Assembly: GCA_000436695.1 (NCBI GenBank)
Contig: HF992528.1
Location: 1 to 39,945, forward strand
DNA length: 39,945 nt
Origin: Prevotella sp. CAG:1185
Lineage (GTDB): Bacteria > Bacteroidota > Bacteroidia > Bacteroidales > Bacteroidaceae
Direction of reading: 5' to 3'
Below are positions 17,801 through 26,160 of this stretch, one piece after another. Both the position numbers and the translations under genes were made by a program. The first letter of the stretch is position 1. Every line of letters starts with the position of its first letter. The notes beneath the pieces were generated by a model. The model ran no database searches, was not told the origin of the DNA, and saw only the letters and a program-made list of their open reading frames with translations.

Positions 17801-18075
17801 TTAAGGCGTGACTGATTGCCTACCTTAATCGTTTGGTCTTTGTAGCCGATGTAGGAAATCTTAAGCTCTGTGTTTTCATTAGCATTAGGGATTCTGAAAT
17901 TTCCGTCCAAATCGGTTATTCCGCTCGCCTTACCGTCAACCATGACAGTGACACCAATCAAAGGTTCGCCTCCGGCGTCCTTCACTGTACCGGTAATGAC
18001 CTTCTGTGAAAATGCAGAAAGGCATATTACAGGCAACATTGATGCCAATAGGATTCTTTTTGTTAGTAAATGCAT
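14836..18075 (-). CDS. SusC/RagA-family TonB-linked outer-membrane protein
   Basis: Outer-membrane TonB-dependent channel that imports glycan fragments together with its SusD partner. The 1,079-residue length is normal. In order: signal peptide (1-23), carboxypeptidase-D-like domain (about 25-90), the TonB-box region DEVVVVGYGTMKKSDLTG (about 103-120), the plug with LYIVDGV and IERIDVLKDASSTAIYGSR, then a long barrel rich in aromatic alternating strands and ending in a strand with terminal phenylalanine (FGANIKF). The promoter at 18208-18239 gives a leader of about 125 nt. No sigma/anti-sigma or hybrid two-component regulator lies beside it, so how it is induced is not evident from the window. 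Confidence 0.96.
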   Translation of the reverse strand: MHLLTKRILLASMLPVICLSAFSQKVITGTVKDAGGEPLIGVTVMVDGKASGITDLDGNFRIPNANENTELKISYIGYKDQTIKVGNQSRLNIVMQEDNQALDEVVVVGYGTMKKSDLTGSISSVNTEQLNAKGAPSVLENLQGSVPGVSITQTSGRTGGGFDIEIRGKSSTNDNLKPLYIVDGVTTDDIDWLNPQDIERIDVLKDASSTAIYGSRATAGVVIVTTKSGTTVDKKMSKPTISYDGYYGITHTARMPDFQNAQEFYNYRFSKFLVYGGGLATANSGQPVYVPDLYNQMALANVETGEYRMKSLLRSGQTVDWPDLVTGNGHQQNHYVSISGSTDRLSYHMGIGYSNEDGIYEGDEQDKFNFKGSLEGQINKYVSAGFSFNLARISHDYASDQAVQYAYRMNPFMQPYNANGEINLYPGNYEAMGSTSGYQFTDQPNPLLYMDIESRNKQTWRALGNVFISINPIKGLTLKSTFSPNFTYYRDGYFQGLLPDASADQMNLATKETQRAFDWTWDNMVTYDTFLGKEKEHHLNLMGLFSLMQTESETQNLSSSGVLDGTLWWNLGSGTYNAADCYNAYSESSMMSYALRANYTYKDRYMLTATVRWDGSSRFQKGYRWGSFPSAAFAWRLSEEPFMAKTRKWLSNAKLRLSYGVTGNNSGIGNYDTYVTVTGPVYYPFGSTWVQGFHPSGIIDAALQWEKSHEFNVGLDFGFFNERIRGSVDWYTKTSKDLLFKVPLPLEAGGVDMTTNVGSVRNQGIEISLTTENIQTKDWRWTTTFTFAHNKNTVREINGVGGNLTTGEETGNLFIGQPYNNFYGYEWSGIVSDRNMTVPNTEIARLKGFTPGSTVRECDYYNACYGWVEGNPIIVDRNGDGNFTDDDKKIYNTDPKWTGSFTTNLSYKNWDLSATLYAKQGYYAISEFYGEYLGFNDRGRMKLNVDYYIPAGTLLDCDGINPDGTYINPVYQENTHYGSYPFPTQAGANSGMGTAYWLDGTNKYADASYVKIKNITLGYTFPKKWTKKFGCSHLRLYCTVTNPFVFTKFKGFDPEWADASLDQDGPSTITWQFGANIKF

Positions 18076-18207
18076 AAACGTTTTATTTTAATTGTTAGTA
18101 GTTAGTGTTTCCACGTTTAAGGTTCCAAACAGTTCTTTCCAAGCGTGTCTGCTTTATTTTAAGTAGTTTTTTGTAGTAACGGCTCGGTAAAGTAGATTTG
18201 TTATTTG

Positions 18208-18239
18208 CAAATATACGATAATTTTGTTTTAATTGCAAA
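18208..18239 (-). promoter_or_regulatory. susC promoter with overlapping inverted repeat
   Basis: On the minus strand TTTG (18239-18236), exactly 20 bp, then TATATTTG (18215-18208), a perfect consensus match. An inverted repeat ATTTGCAA/TTGCAAAT (18204-18211 and 18233-18240) overlaps both promoter elements and could be an operator. The leader to the start codon is about 125 nt. Confidence 0.75.
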
Positions 18240-18614
18240 TAAAAACAATTATTTTTAAAGAATAACCAAATATTTTATATTGTTAATTAACTTAGTTATT
18301 TGATTTAATGGCTTATAATTATTGCTTGCAGTCTTTAGATTTTTGCTATTAATAAATAACTTTTTGTCCTGTTTGCTTGTGTTTTATCTACCTGTTAATT
18401 TCTTTGCTGAATTATTATTCCTGTTTTGTAATTTCTTGTTATGTCGTGCTTCTTTATTGTTTTTCGTTTGGGTTTTAATTTTATAATGAGTGCTAAATAT
18501 AATAAGATATATGCCCATAAGGCATTTCGATGTTTGTCTTTTCGCAGGCATATATGGTCGTGTCAATAATAAGCGGATGGTAAGGCGATGATAAACTTAA
18601 AGACAGCTGAATGT

Positions 18615-18670
18615 ATGAATGCACAAAATATATAAAACTATGTGCGGTATAATGACTGATTTTGGTTTAA
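18615..18670. repeat. Dispersed 56-bp repeat, copy 1
   Basis: Matches 37445-37500 without gaps at about 48 of 56 positions. Both copies keep the small inverted pair GCACA/TGTGC with a 15-nt loop. No coding role is apparent. Confidence 0.75.
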
Positions 18671-18690
18671 GGTGGATATAGATTATAAAA

Positions 18691-18726
18691 AAAGGCCGGC
18701 AACAATATTTTGTTGCGCGGCCGGCT
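18691..18726 (-). terminator. Terminator after the pectinesterase gene
   Basis: A GC-rich hairpin (GGCCGGCAACAA at 18694-18705 against TTGTT...GGCCGGC ending at 18725, with a small bulge). Minus-strand transcription then enters a run of T (A run at 18687-18693). It separates the pectinesterase unit from susC. Confidence 0.8.
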
Positions 18727-18789
18727 TTGTTTTGTCTCAATTTATATTATTTGTTACTGTTTCACTGTTTTATTTGTTTGTCTTTATTC

Positions 18790-19767
18790 TTATATTTCCG
18801 GTATCCAGCTGTTGTCTGTTCTGAATACATTCTCAAGAGTAATCTTTGCCGCTTCTTTCTTTGTCAGCTGTTTGCTCCACGGTGCCCTTTCTTTGGTGGC
18901 AGCTCCAGCGCCGCTGTTGTTATATTCCATGTAGCGGGCTGTCTTTTCGTTGTCTTTGTTGCTCCAGTTGTTCCAACCTACAGGCAGTATATGGCTGCCG
19001 AGTTCGCAGTTCATGAACACCGTATAGGCATATGGACGCCACGGACGGCCGAGATACACCTTTGTTACTCCTTCTGCAGCAGTCAGTTTGCAGTGATTGA
19101 ACACATATCCGTAGGCTACATTGGCCGGAGTTGAGGCTGCTGTTATAAACGAGTTCTGTTTGCTGTGTATCGTACAGCCTTCAAACCATGCTGTCGAAGG
19201 GCCGAAGATAAAGTCGGTTGTTCCCTCAATATAGCAGTTTTTGAAGTAAATTCTTGTATCTGCCACACCTGTGTAAACAGTGTCCTGATTGCCGAGCAGG
19301 CGGCAGTTTATGAACAACAGGTGGTCGCCCTCAGTGTGCAGTGCAACTGCCTGGCCTAATTTTGCCGCGTTGTTTTCTATTGTTATATTTTTGAATGTGA
19401 TGTAGTTGCCTTCTACCTTCACTGTGTATGTGCGGAACGTTCCCATCGGCTTGTTGGTCTCAGCGAGACGTATGTTGGCGTGGTCGTCATAGGTTATTAT
19501 GGTTTTCTCGGCACTCTCTCCACATACTTCGATGTTGGTAAGCCATGACGGAATGATGACTTTCTCTTTGTAGACACCATTCTTAACATAAATAACCTTG
19601 TGATACTCCATGAATGCGCGGCACACTTCAACAGCTTCGTTGATGGTTCTGAACTGTCCCGTTCCGTCTCTTGACACAACAAGTGTGTCGGGGTTGTCAT
19701 AAGGATTGGCTGCGTTGGCCGCAATGGCACATATAGCCATGACGGCAGACAAGATTAGTTTCTTCAT
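18790..19767 (-). CDS. Pectin methylesterase (carbohydrate esterase family 8)
   Basis: Removes methyl esters from homogalacturonan, opening pectin to lyases and hydrolases. The 325-residue length fits a single CE8 beta-helix domain after a signal peptide (about 1-19). Active-site features are all present: GQAVAL with Q139, GNQDTVY with Q161 and the catalytic D162, GTTDFIFG with the second catalytic D185, and YLGRPWRP with R241 and W243. The protein is exported, probably to the periplasm, with no lipobox. It is transcribed toward susC but has its own terminator, so it may be co-regulated rather than co-transcribed. It is the only carbohydrate-active enzyme recognised in the window and points to pectin as the possible substrate of the neighbouring locus. 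Confidence 0.93.
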   Translation of the reverse strand: MKKLILSAVMAICAIAANAANPYDNPDTLVVSRDGTGQFRTINEAVEVCRAFMEYHKVIYVKNGVYKEKVIIPSWLTNIEVCGESAEKTIITYDDHANIRLAETNKPMGTFRTYTVKVEGNYITFKNITIENNAAKLGQAVALHTEGDHLLFINCRLLGNQDTVYTGVADTRIYFKNCYIEGTTDFIFGPSTAWFEGCTIHSKQNSFITAASTPANVAYGYVFNHCKLTAAEGVTKVYLGRPWRPYAYTVFMNCELGSHILPVGWNNWSNKDNEKTARYMEYNNSGAGAATKERAPWSKQLTKKEAAKITLENVFRTDNSWIPEI

Positions 19768-19795
19768 AGTTTGTACTTTTATTGGGTTTAAAGTA

Positions 19796-19849
19796 CCATG
19801 CCCGTATGTGTTTCTGTTGTTTTTAGCTTGTCCTCACATGCAGGCATGG
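19796..19849 (-). terminator. Hairpin between relA/spoT and pectinesterase
   Basis: CCATGCC (19796-19802) pairs with GGCATGG (19843-19849), and TATGTG with CACATG inside, around a 24-nt loop. There is no T tract on either strand, so termination of the relA/spoT operon here is only possible. Confidence 0.4.
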
Positions 19850-19871
19850 CATATTTACACCTTATTATATA

Positions 19872-22142
19872 TTATAGTATTTGTTTTATTTCCTGCAGGC
19901 CTTCAATCTTCTTCAGTTTGTCCATAATTGTCTTCACATCGTCTCGGTCGTGTATTCTGAGTTCAATCGAACCTTCGAATATTCCTTCGTCGCACGAAAG
20001 AGTTATTTTATGGATATTTACGTTGAGTTCTTCAGATATAACCTGGGTTACTTCGTTAAGCATTCCTATACGGTCGATACCGTTTACCTCAATGACAGCG
20101 TCAAAGAGCAGTTTTTTGTGCATGTCCCATTTCGCGTCAAGAATACGGTTTCCGTAGCCTGACTTCAGCTTTGCCGCAACGGGGCAAGAGCGCTTGTGTA
20201 TCTCAATGCGGTTCTTGCCGTCGATAAATCCGAGTACGTCGTCGCCTGGTATCGGGTGGCAGCAGTCAGGGAAGATAAACTGATTGATGTTGTCTTCTGT
20301 GATATAGATAGGTTTCTTGCGGTTGAATCCCTCTTTTACGATAAAATAGTTAGGCTTCTTCTCTTCCGTAGTTTTCTTCTTCTCCTTACCGAGAAACGGC
20401 ACAAACTTACGCCAGTTGCTTGTAGTGTTAGGTTTCTTCTTGCCGTTAATCTCGTCGATATCCTTATCGCTGAGTATGATAGTCTTCTTACCGATAGCCC
20501 TGAAAAAATCATCCGGCTTCTGCACCTCATGAAAATCGCACAGCTTGTCGATTACCGAAGAGTTCATTTCAATAGAGTGTTTGCTAAGGAAGTCAGACAA
20601 CATCTCCTCGCCCTGTTTCTGTATCTCGCGTGCTTCGCGTCGCAGTATAGCCTGAATCTTGGCTTTAGCCTTTGCCGTTGAGGCAAAGTTAATCCATGAA
20701 GGCTGTACGTGCTGCGAGTTTGACGTAAGTATTTCCACCTGGTCGCCGCTCTGCAGCTTGTGGCTCAGCGGCACAAGTTTGTGGTTTACTTTTGCTCCTA
20801 TACAGTGGCTTCCGAGGAAAGTATGTATTTGGAATGCAAAGTCGAGAGCTGTACATCCGGCAGGCATTGTCTTTATCTCGCCTTTTGGAGTGAATACAAA
20901 TATCTCTGAAGCAAACAGGTTAAGCTTAATTGCGTCAAGAAAGTCCATTGCATCAGGCTGCGGGTCGTCAAGAATCTCCTTTATTGTTCGCAGCCAGTTG
21001 TTCAGCTCGCCGTCGTCCTCGGTTATCTCTTCGCCTTCCTTATATTTCCAGTGAGCGGCAAATCCCTGTTCTGCTATTTCGTTCATGCGGTCAGAACGTA
21101 TCTGCACCTCTATCCATCGTCCCTGTTTACTCATCAGCGTTACGTGCAGGGCCTGATATCCGTTTGCCTTCGGATGGTTAACCCAGTCGCGCAGGCGGTC
21201 GGGGTGCGACTTATATATCTGGCTTATAGCAACATATATGTTGAAACATTCGTTCACCTCCTCTTCGCGTTTCTTCGGCTTGAAGATAATCCTTACGGCC
21301 AGGATGTCATAAATCTGGTCAAAGGTAACATGCTTGTTCTGCATCTTGTTCCAGATGGAGTAGGGGCTTTTAACTCTTGCCTTAATCTCGTATTCGAGTC
21401 CCATCTTGTCGAGAGCCTTGCGTATAGGGTCGGTAAAGTCGGCAAACAGACTGTCGCGCGATGCCTGAGTGTCGGCCAGTTTATATTCAATAGCCTTGTA
21501 TTCTTCCGGATGTTCAAATTTGAAACTCAGATTCTCTAGTTCCGTCTTTATCTTGTTGAGGCCGAGTCGGTTGGCAAGCGGAGCATATATATATAAAGTC
21601 TCACCTGCTATTTTATATTGCTTGTTGGCAGGCTGGCTTTCCAGTGTTCGCATGTTGTGCAGGCGGTCGCATATCTTAATAAGTATTACGCGTATGTCGT
21701 CGCTCATGGTCAGAAGGAGCTTCTTGAAGTTTTCTGCCTGTGCCGAAGCCTGGTCGCCGAATATTCCTCCAGATATCTTTGTCAGTCCGTCAACGATTTG
21801 AGCAATCTTCGGTCCGAAGATATTCTCAATGTCCTCTACTGTGTAGTCAGTGTCCTCAACCACATCGTGCAGCAGTGCTGCGCTTATACTTGTTGAGCCG
21901 AGTCCCATCTCGCTGCATGCGATTTGTGCAACGGCTATAGGGTGCATTATATAAGGTTCGCCAGACAAGCGCCTTACACCTTTGTGTGCCTGTCTGGCAA
22001 AGTTGAATGCTTTAGTTATTATGTCAACTTTTTTTCTGTGTCGTGTAGAGAGATAGTCGTTCAGCAGATGTTGAAACGCGTCGTCCACCATCTTGTCCTC
22101 GGCAATCTCTCTCTCTTTATCAATGTTGTTCCGCTCGTCCAT
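19872..22142 (-). CDS. RelA/SpoT-family (p)ppGpp synthetase/hydrolase
   Basis: Bifunctional-type stringent-response enzyme that makes and degrades (p)ppGpp. The 756-residue layout is complete: hydrolase HD domain (HDVVEDT at 92-98 and CDRLHNMRTL at about 158-167), synthetase domain (about 235-360, including DQIYDILAVRIIF and GYQALHVTLM), TGS domain (about 413-473, IFVFTPKGEIKTMPAGCTALD), and a C-terminal ACT domain (about 675-756). The intact HD residues argue for hydrolase activity. It is the last gene of the parA-parB-DUF5683-mltD operon, 48 bp after mltD. The name relA or spoT cannot be chosen from sequence alone. Confidence 0.96.
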   Translation of the reverse strand: MDERNNIDKEREIAEDKMVDDAFQHLLNDYLSTRHRKKVDIITKAFNFARQAHKGVRRLSGEPYIMHPIAVAQIACSEMGLGSTSISAALLHDVVEDTDYTVEDIENIFGPKIAQIVDGLTKISGGIFGDQASAQAENFKKLLLTMSDDIRVILIKICDRLHNMRTLESQPANKQYKIAGETLYIYAPLANRLGLNKIKTELENLSFKFEHPEEYKAIEYKLADTQASRDSLFADFTDPIRKALDKMGLEYEIKARVKSPYSIWNKMQNKHVTFDQIYDILAVRIIFKPKKREEEVNECFNIYVAISQIYKSHPDRLRDWVNHPKANGYQALHVTLMSKQGRWIEVQIRSDRMNEIAEQGFAAHWKYKEGEEITEDDGELNNWLRTIKEILDDPQPDAMDFLDAIKLNLFASEIFVFTPKGEIKTMPAGCTALDFAFQIHTFLGSHCIGAKVNHKLVPLSHKLQSGDQVEILTSNSQHVQPSWINFASTAKAKAKIQAILRREAREIQKQGEEMLSDFLSKHSIEMNSSVIDKLCDFHEVQKPDDFFRAIGKKTIILSDKDIDEINGKKKPNTTSNWRKFVPFLGKEKKKTTEEKKPNYFIVKEGFNRKKPIYITEDNINQFIFPDCCHPIPGDDVLGFIDGKNRIEIHKRSCPVAAKLKSGYGNRILDAKWDMHKKLLFDAVIEVNGIDRIGMLNEVTQVISEELNVNIHKITLSCDEGIFEGSIELRIHDRDDVKTIMDKLKKIEGLQEIKQIL

Positions 22143-22190
22143 AATCGTTTCTCCAGATATTATTAATAAGGTGTACAGGTTTATGGCATG

Positions 22191-23525
22191 TTATTTCACT
22201 CTGATTTTCTTGCCTGCACGAATATTGTTTCCTTTAATTCCGTTAAGCTGGCGCAGCTTTTTCACTGTGGTGTTATGTTTCTCTGCAATTTCCGACAGTG
22301 TGTCGCCTTTTCTTACGGTTACGCTCTTTTTTCTTGTTTTTGAGCGTTTTGTTGATTTTTTCTTTCTGCTTTTGCTCTTGTTGTAGGTCTTGCGCGTGCT
22401 GTTGGTACTTGTGGTATATTGGCTGCTTTCCACTTCAACCAGCGACCGTCTTGTCAGCAATGCGTCTGTCTGATAATTGTATATCGAGTCTTCGTTAGCG
22501 ATAAACGTGTTTGTGGCGTTAGCCGGCAGACGTATCACAGACGGCTTGTTGTTGCCGTTAACTATGTCGCGTCGGTATTGCGGGTTGAGCGTGCGCAGCT
22601 CGTCGATGTCTATACCGCACACGTCGGCTATCTGTTTTAGATGCACGTCTTTTGTAACCACCACGGTGTCGGTCTTTGCCGGAAGTGTGGTGCGCATCGG
22701 GCAGATGTTGTGCTCGCAGTAATAGTTCATCACGTAGTTGGCGGCAATGAAGGCCGGCACATATCCTCTTGTCTCGCGTGGCAGATAAGGATAAATCTTC
22801 CAGTAGTCAGCCTGTCCGTCGGCGCGGTGTATGGCCTTGTTAATGTTTTCAGGTCCGCAGTTGTATGCTGCTATCACCAGGCTCCAGTCGCCGAATATGT
22901 TATACAGGTCTTTAAGGTAGCGGGCTGCTGCATACGACGACTTTATAGGGTCGCGGCGCTCGTCGATGAGCGAGTTGATCTCAAGTCCGTATTGCTTTCC
23001 GGTTGTAACCATAAACTGCCACAATCCGGCAGCACCCACGCGCGAAGTGGCTTTTGGGTTGAGTGCCGACTCGATTACGGGCAGGTATTTAAGTTCCAGC
23101 GGCAGTCCATATGCCTCTAATGCTTCCTCAAAGATGGGAATATAGAAGTTAGATGCGCCCAGCATGTAGCTTACCGAGTGGCGCAGCTTGCCTGTATATC
23201 TGTCGATGAATTTCTGTACAATGTCGTTATAAGGCATCTCCATCACGTTGGGCAGCCTTTTCAGACGGTCGATGTAAACCTCCTTGGGATATTCCCTGTT
23301 CTCGTCGCGGTAGTTACAGTCGTCGTCAGGTTTTAGATAAGTCTTTGAATAGTATAGGTTCAGAAGGCTGTCAACTTCATAGTTCATACCCTCCGGCAAG
23401 TCAATAATTTCTTCTTTTCCGTCATTGTCTGTTACAGTTATCTCATCCTTTTCGTTTTGAGCCTGCATCACGCAGTTTTCTCCGAAAAGCATTGCGGCAA
23501 TGATAATAAAAACTCCTTTTTTCAT
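22191..23525 (-). CDS. MltD-like membrane-bound lytic murein transglycosylase with LysM
   Basis: Cleaves peptidoglycan between N-acetylmuramic acid and N-acetylglucosamine. The SLT domain (about residues 110-260 from this start) shows the catalytic glutamate in VIESALNPKA, then GAAGLWQFM and AYNCGPENI. A degenerate LysM-like segment lies near residue 300, and a clear C-terminal LysM (VRKGDTLSEIAEKHNTTVKK) binds the wall. A lysine/serine-rich linker precedes it. The start at 23525 (MKKGVFIIIAAM, a signal peptide) is preferred to an ATG at 23585, which would overlap the previous gene and spoil the signal peptide. The protein is 444 residues. The gene lies 41 bp after the DUF5683 gene. Confidence 0.93.
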   Translation of the reverse strand: MKKGVFIIIAAMLFGENCVMQAQNEKDEITVTDNDGKEEIIDLPEGMNYEVDSLLNLYYSKTYLKPDDDCNYRDENREYPKEVYIDRLKRLPNVMEMPYNDIVQKFIDRYTGKLRHSVSYMLGASNFYIPIFEEALEAYGLPLELKYLPVIESALNPKATSRVGAAGLWQFMVTTGKQYGLEINSLIDERRDPIKSSYAAARYLKDLYNIFGDWSLVIAAYNCGPENINKAIHRADGQADYWKIYPYLPRETRGYVPAFIAANYVMNYYCEHNICPMRTTLPAKTDTVVVTKDVHLKQIADVCGIDIDELRTLNPQYRRDIVNGNNKPSVIRLPANATNTFIANEDSIYNYQTDALLTRRSLVEVESSQYTTSTNSTRKTYNKSKSRKKKSTKRSKTRKKSVTVRKGDTLSEIAEKHNTTVKKLRQLNGIKGNNIRAGKKIRVK

Positions 23526-23566
23526 AAAATATTTTATATACAAAATCTTACAATAAAAATGTTTTA

Positions 23567-24337
23567 TCAGAATTTGATTGCGCACTGAAGTCCCAATGAC
23601 GATGATTTGAGCGGATTCAGTGACGACTTGTTGTTGATGATAGTCGGTTCAACCTTCATGCTCAGATCTTTGGAAATGTCAAATTCTGACAGCGATGCGT
23701 CTACATACGCATCGATTACCGACAGAGCGTAAACTCCTATGAGGCAGAATATGCTCAGGTCGCGGTATCTTCGGTAAAAGTCCTTGCGCTTCTTGAAAAG
23801 ATTCTGATATTGTTCCTTGTTCTCTTCGGTGATGGTGTTGCCCAGATGCAGAAACTGGTTGTAACTCTGTGAGTTAGGATCGTTGTCCATGATGTCCATG
23901 TATGCCTGTGAGTAGTCGTGATACATCTGGTTGTTCCATCTTATAGCGTAAAGACAGCCCAGAAATCCGCCGTATACGATAGGCAGTTTCCAGTATTTCC
24001 GGTTATATATCTGTCCTGCTCCCGGTATCACAATGGCAAGCCACATAGCCCTTTTGGCGTTCGGGCGCCATGTGCTCCAGTCGCGCTTTGGCTTTTTGTT
24101 TTTGACAGAATCATTTGCCGACAGCATTTTCATGCTGACAGAGTCGGCGGCCGAAACCACCTTGTTTATCGTGTCGCTTATCTGCTTGTCGTTTGCGGCT
24201 GTTATGGTGGTGTCGTTTGGCATAATACTGCCGTTGCCGCTCATATCGAGCGCATTGCACGGCATGACCACGGCAAGCATGCAGATGGCAGCTGCCACTT
24301 TTGATAGGCGATATATTAGGTGTCTGCTTGTATCCAC
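23567..24337 (-). CDS. DUF5683 membrane protein
   Basis: A 256-residue protein with an N-terminal signal or anchor segment (about 10-30), a polar stretch, then the DUF5683 core: KRAMWLAIVIPGAGQIYNRK near residue 95, a second hydrophobic segment (LPIVYGGFLGCLYAI) and a third near residue 200 (LSIFCLIGVYALSVIDAYVD). Its function is not known. It sits between parB and a murein transglycosylase, an arrangement I recall from many Bacteroidales genomes, which suggests a role in the cell envelope during the cell cycle; that is inference. It starts 9 bp after parB and is clearly part of the operon. Confidence 0.9.
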   Translation of the reverse strand: MDTSRHLIYRLSKVAAAICMLAVVMPCNALDMSGNGSIMPNDTTITAANDKQISDTINKVVSAADSVSMKMLSANDSVKNKKPKRDWSTWRPNAKRAMWLAIVIPGAGQIYNRKYWKLPIVYGGFLGCLYAIRWNNQMYHDYSQAYMDIMDNDPNSQSYNQFLHLGNTITEENKEQYQNLFKKRKDFYRRYRDLSIFCLIGVYALSVIDAYVDASLSEFDISKDLSMKVEPTIINNKSSLNPLKSSSLGLQCAIKF

Positions 24338-24346
24338 AGCCTTATT

Positions 24347-25243
24347 TTACTGTTCTTTCAGTTTGTCTAACATGCTCATTATACGCTCAAGGTCTTCCTC
24401 GTTGGCAAAGGGTATGCTTATTCTTCCTTTGCCGCTGGCCGACCATGTCATCTGTACCTTTGTCTTGAAGAAGTCGGACAGATGTTCGCGCAGCACTGAA
24501 TATTCAGGCGGCATCTGTTGGTTAGAGGCAATCTTCTTTTTGCCGCTTACAATGTTCTCGCCGTTTTTCAGTTTCTGCACCATTTCCTCTACCTTGCGCA
24601 CCGAGTAGCCGTTCTTCTGTATCTCCTTGAACAGCTTAACCTGGAGCGACGGGCTGTCTATGGCCAGCAGGGCACGTGCGTGTCCCATGTCTATCTCTTT
24701 GTTCTGCAGTGCCATCTGCACCTGTGCGGGCAGCTTCAGCAGTCGGAGATAGTTAGATATGGCCGTGCGGCTTTTGCCCACTCTCTCTGACACCTTTTCC
24801 TGTGTCATGCCGGTGTTTGTTATCAGATGCTCGTATGCCAGAGCTATTTCTATGGCGTTAAGGTCCTCGCGCTGAATGTTCTCAACGAGGGCCATTTCCA
24901 TCACATTTTCGTCCTTTATCGTGCGTATGTATGCCGGAATTGCTTTCAGACCGGCAATCTGAGAGGCTCTCCAGCGTCGTTCGCCGGCGATTATCTGAAA
25001 TCTGTTATCGTCAACCTGTCTCAGCGTGATAGGCTGTATTATGCCTATTTCGCGAATACTGTTGGCAAGCTCGTTGAGCGCCTCCTCGTCAAATTCGCGT
25101 CGTGGCTGGTTGGGGTTGGCTTCTATCTGCTCTATCGACACCTCGCTGATGGTTGAACTGCCCTGCGGGCGCACAGCCTCAGTTGATATCAGAGCGTCGA
25201 GTCCGCGTCCGAGCGGATTACTGTATCTCTTTTTTATAGCCAT
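24347..25243 (-). CDS. parB: Chromosome-partitioning protein ParB
   Basis: Binds parS sites near the replication origin, loads CTP-dependent clamps on DNA and helps ParA move origins. The 298-residue length is normal. The N-terminal CTP-binding domain shows AGERRWRASQIAGL (about 87-100) and ALVENIQREDLN (about 117-128). The central helix-turn-helix is MTQEKVSERVGKSRTAISNY (about 149-168). The C-terminal dimer domain carries SGKGRISIPF. It begins 7 bp after parA, so the two are co-translated or tightly linked. I found no parS-like 16-bp palindrome in the window. Confidence 0.97.
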   Translation of the reverse strand: MAIKKRYSNPLGRGLDALISTEAVRPQGSSTISEVSIEQIEANPNQPRREFDEEALNELANSIREIGIIQPITLRQVDDNRFQIIAGERRWRASQIAGLKAIPAYIRTIKDENVMEMALVENIQREDLNAIEIALAYEHLITNTGMTQEKVSERVGKSRTAISNYLRLLKLPAQVQMALQNKEIDMGHARALLAIDSPSLQVKLFKEIQKNGYSVRKVEEMVQKLKNGENIVSGKKKIASNQQMPPEYSVLREHLSDFFKTKVQMTWSASGKGRISIPFANEEDLERIMSMLDKLKEQ

Positions 25244-25250
25244 AATCTTC

Positions 25251-26015
25251 TTACTCGTTCCTGTTTATTATCTCTTTTGCCAGTGCAAGGTGGTTCTTGC
25301 TTCCTGTCGAGTCGGCATCGTAAAGTATTACGGGCAGTCCGTGGCTCGGCGATTCGCTCAGTTTTACGTTGCGCTGTATCACAGTCTTGAACACCAGTTC
25401 CTGGAAGTGGCGCTTCACCTCGTCGTAAATCTGGTTGGCAAGGCGCAGGCGGCTGTCATACATCGTCAGCAGGAATCCCTCAATCTCCAGTTTTGGGTTC
25501 AGTTTGCTTTTTATTATCTTTATCGTGTTCAGCAACTTGCTTATTCCCTCAAGGGCAAAGTATTCGCATTGAACAGGTATTATCACCGAGTCGGCTGCGG
25601 TCAGTGCGTTGACTGTTATCAGGCCGAGCGACGGCGAGCAGTCAATCAGAATATAGTTGTAGTCGCCCCTTATCGGCTTCAGCAGGTTTTTTATCACCTG
25701 CTCCCTGTGCTCTAAGTTCAGCATCTCTATCTCAGCACCGACAAGGTCGATATGGCTAGGGATGATGTCAAGTCCGTCTATGTCAGTGGTGTAGACGGCG
25801 TCGTGAACGTCTGCATGGTCTATAATACATTCATATAGAGAGCAGTCCACGTCTTTCGTGTTGACCCCAAGTCCGCTCGAAGCGTTGGCCTGTGGGTCGG
25901 CATCGATTACCAGAACCTTTTTTTCCAGGGTGGCGAGGGATGCAGCCAAGTTTATTGTCGTGGTAGTCTTGCCCACGCCTCCTTTTTGGTTTGCTAATGC
26001 GATAATTTTTCCCAT
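25251..26015 (-). CDS. parA: Chromosome-partitioning ATPase ParA
   Basis: Deviant Walker-type ATPase that binds DNA nonspecifically and drives origin segregation with ParB. The 254-residue length is that of the chromosomal (Soj-like) type without an N-terminal HTH. The deviant Walker A motif KGGVGKTTTTINLAASLA is at residues 10-27, and VLVIDADPQANASSG (about 34-48) and ILIDCSPSLGLITVNAL (about 121-137) follow. It is the first gene of the five-gene operon that runs to relA/spoT. A -7 element lies at 26091-26098 in the gap shared with the divergent surE. Confidence 0.97.
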   Translation of the reverse strand: MGKIIALANQKGGVGKTTTTINLAASLATLEKKVLVIDADPQANASSGLGVNTKDVDCSLYECIIDHADVHDAVYTTDIDGLDIIPSHIDLVGAEIEMLNLEHREQVIKNLLKPIRGDYNYILIDCSPSLGLITVNALTAADSVIIPVQCEYFALEGISKLLNTIKIIKSKLNPKLEIEGFLLTMYDSRLRLANQIYDEVKRHFQELVFKTVIQRNVKLSESPSHGLPVILYDADSTGSKNHLALAKEIINRNE

Positions 26016-26090
26016 GTGTATTATATTGGTATCCTAAATTTAATGTCCCGATTCGTTTGTTTCTGAATGACACATTATAAAATTATTTTG

Positions 26091-26098
26091 CAAAAATA
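26091..26098 (-). promoter_or_regulatory. -7 element of the parA operon
   Basis: The minus strand reads TATTTTTG, matching TAnnTTTG, about 75 bp before the parA start. No -33 element is clear. Confidence 0.4.
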
Positions 26099-26119
26099 CA
26101 TATTTTATGTGAGAAATAG

Positions 26120-26147
26120 TTGTTTTAAACCTTTTTTCGTACTTTTG
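26120..26147 (+). promoter_or_regulatory. Promoter of surE-lpxB
   Basis: TTG at 26120-26122, 17 bp, then TACTTTTG at 26140-26147. It lies in the 145-bp gap shared with the divergent parA operon and would give a leader of about 10-30 nt. Confidence 0.6.
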
Positions 26148-26160
26148 TAGCCGAAAGAAA

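Larger units (their letters stand above)
18076..18789. other. Intergenic region between pectinesterase and susC
   Basis: 714 bp without a convincing gene. From right to left in transcription order it holds the pectinesterase terminator (18691-18726), a dispersed repeat (18615-18670), a very AT-rich stretch, the susC promoter (18208-18239) and the susC leader. Confidence 0.65.

Noticed and set aside
24347..26160. A parS site near parAB
   Set aside because: No TGTTNCACGTGNAACA-like 16-bp palindrome was found here or elsewhere in the window by eye.
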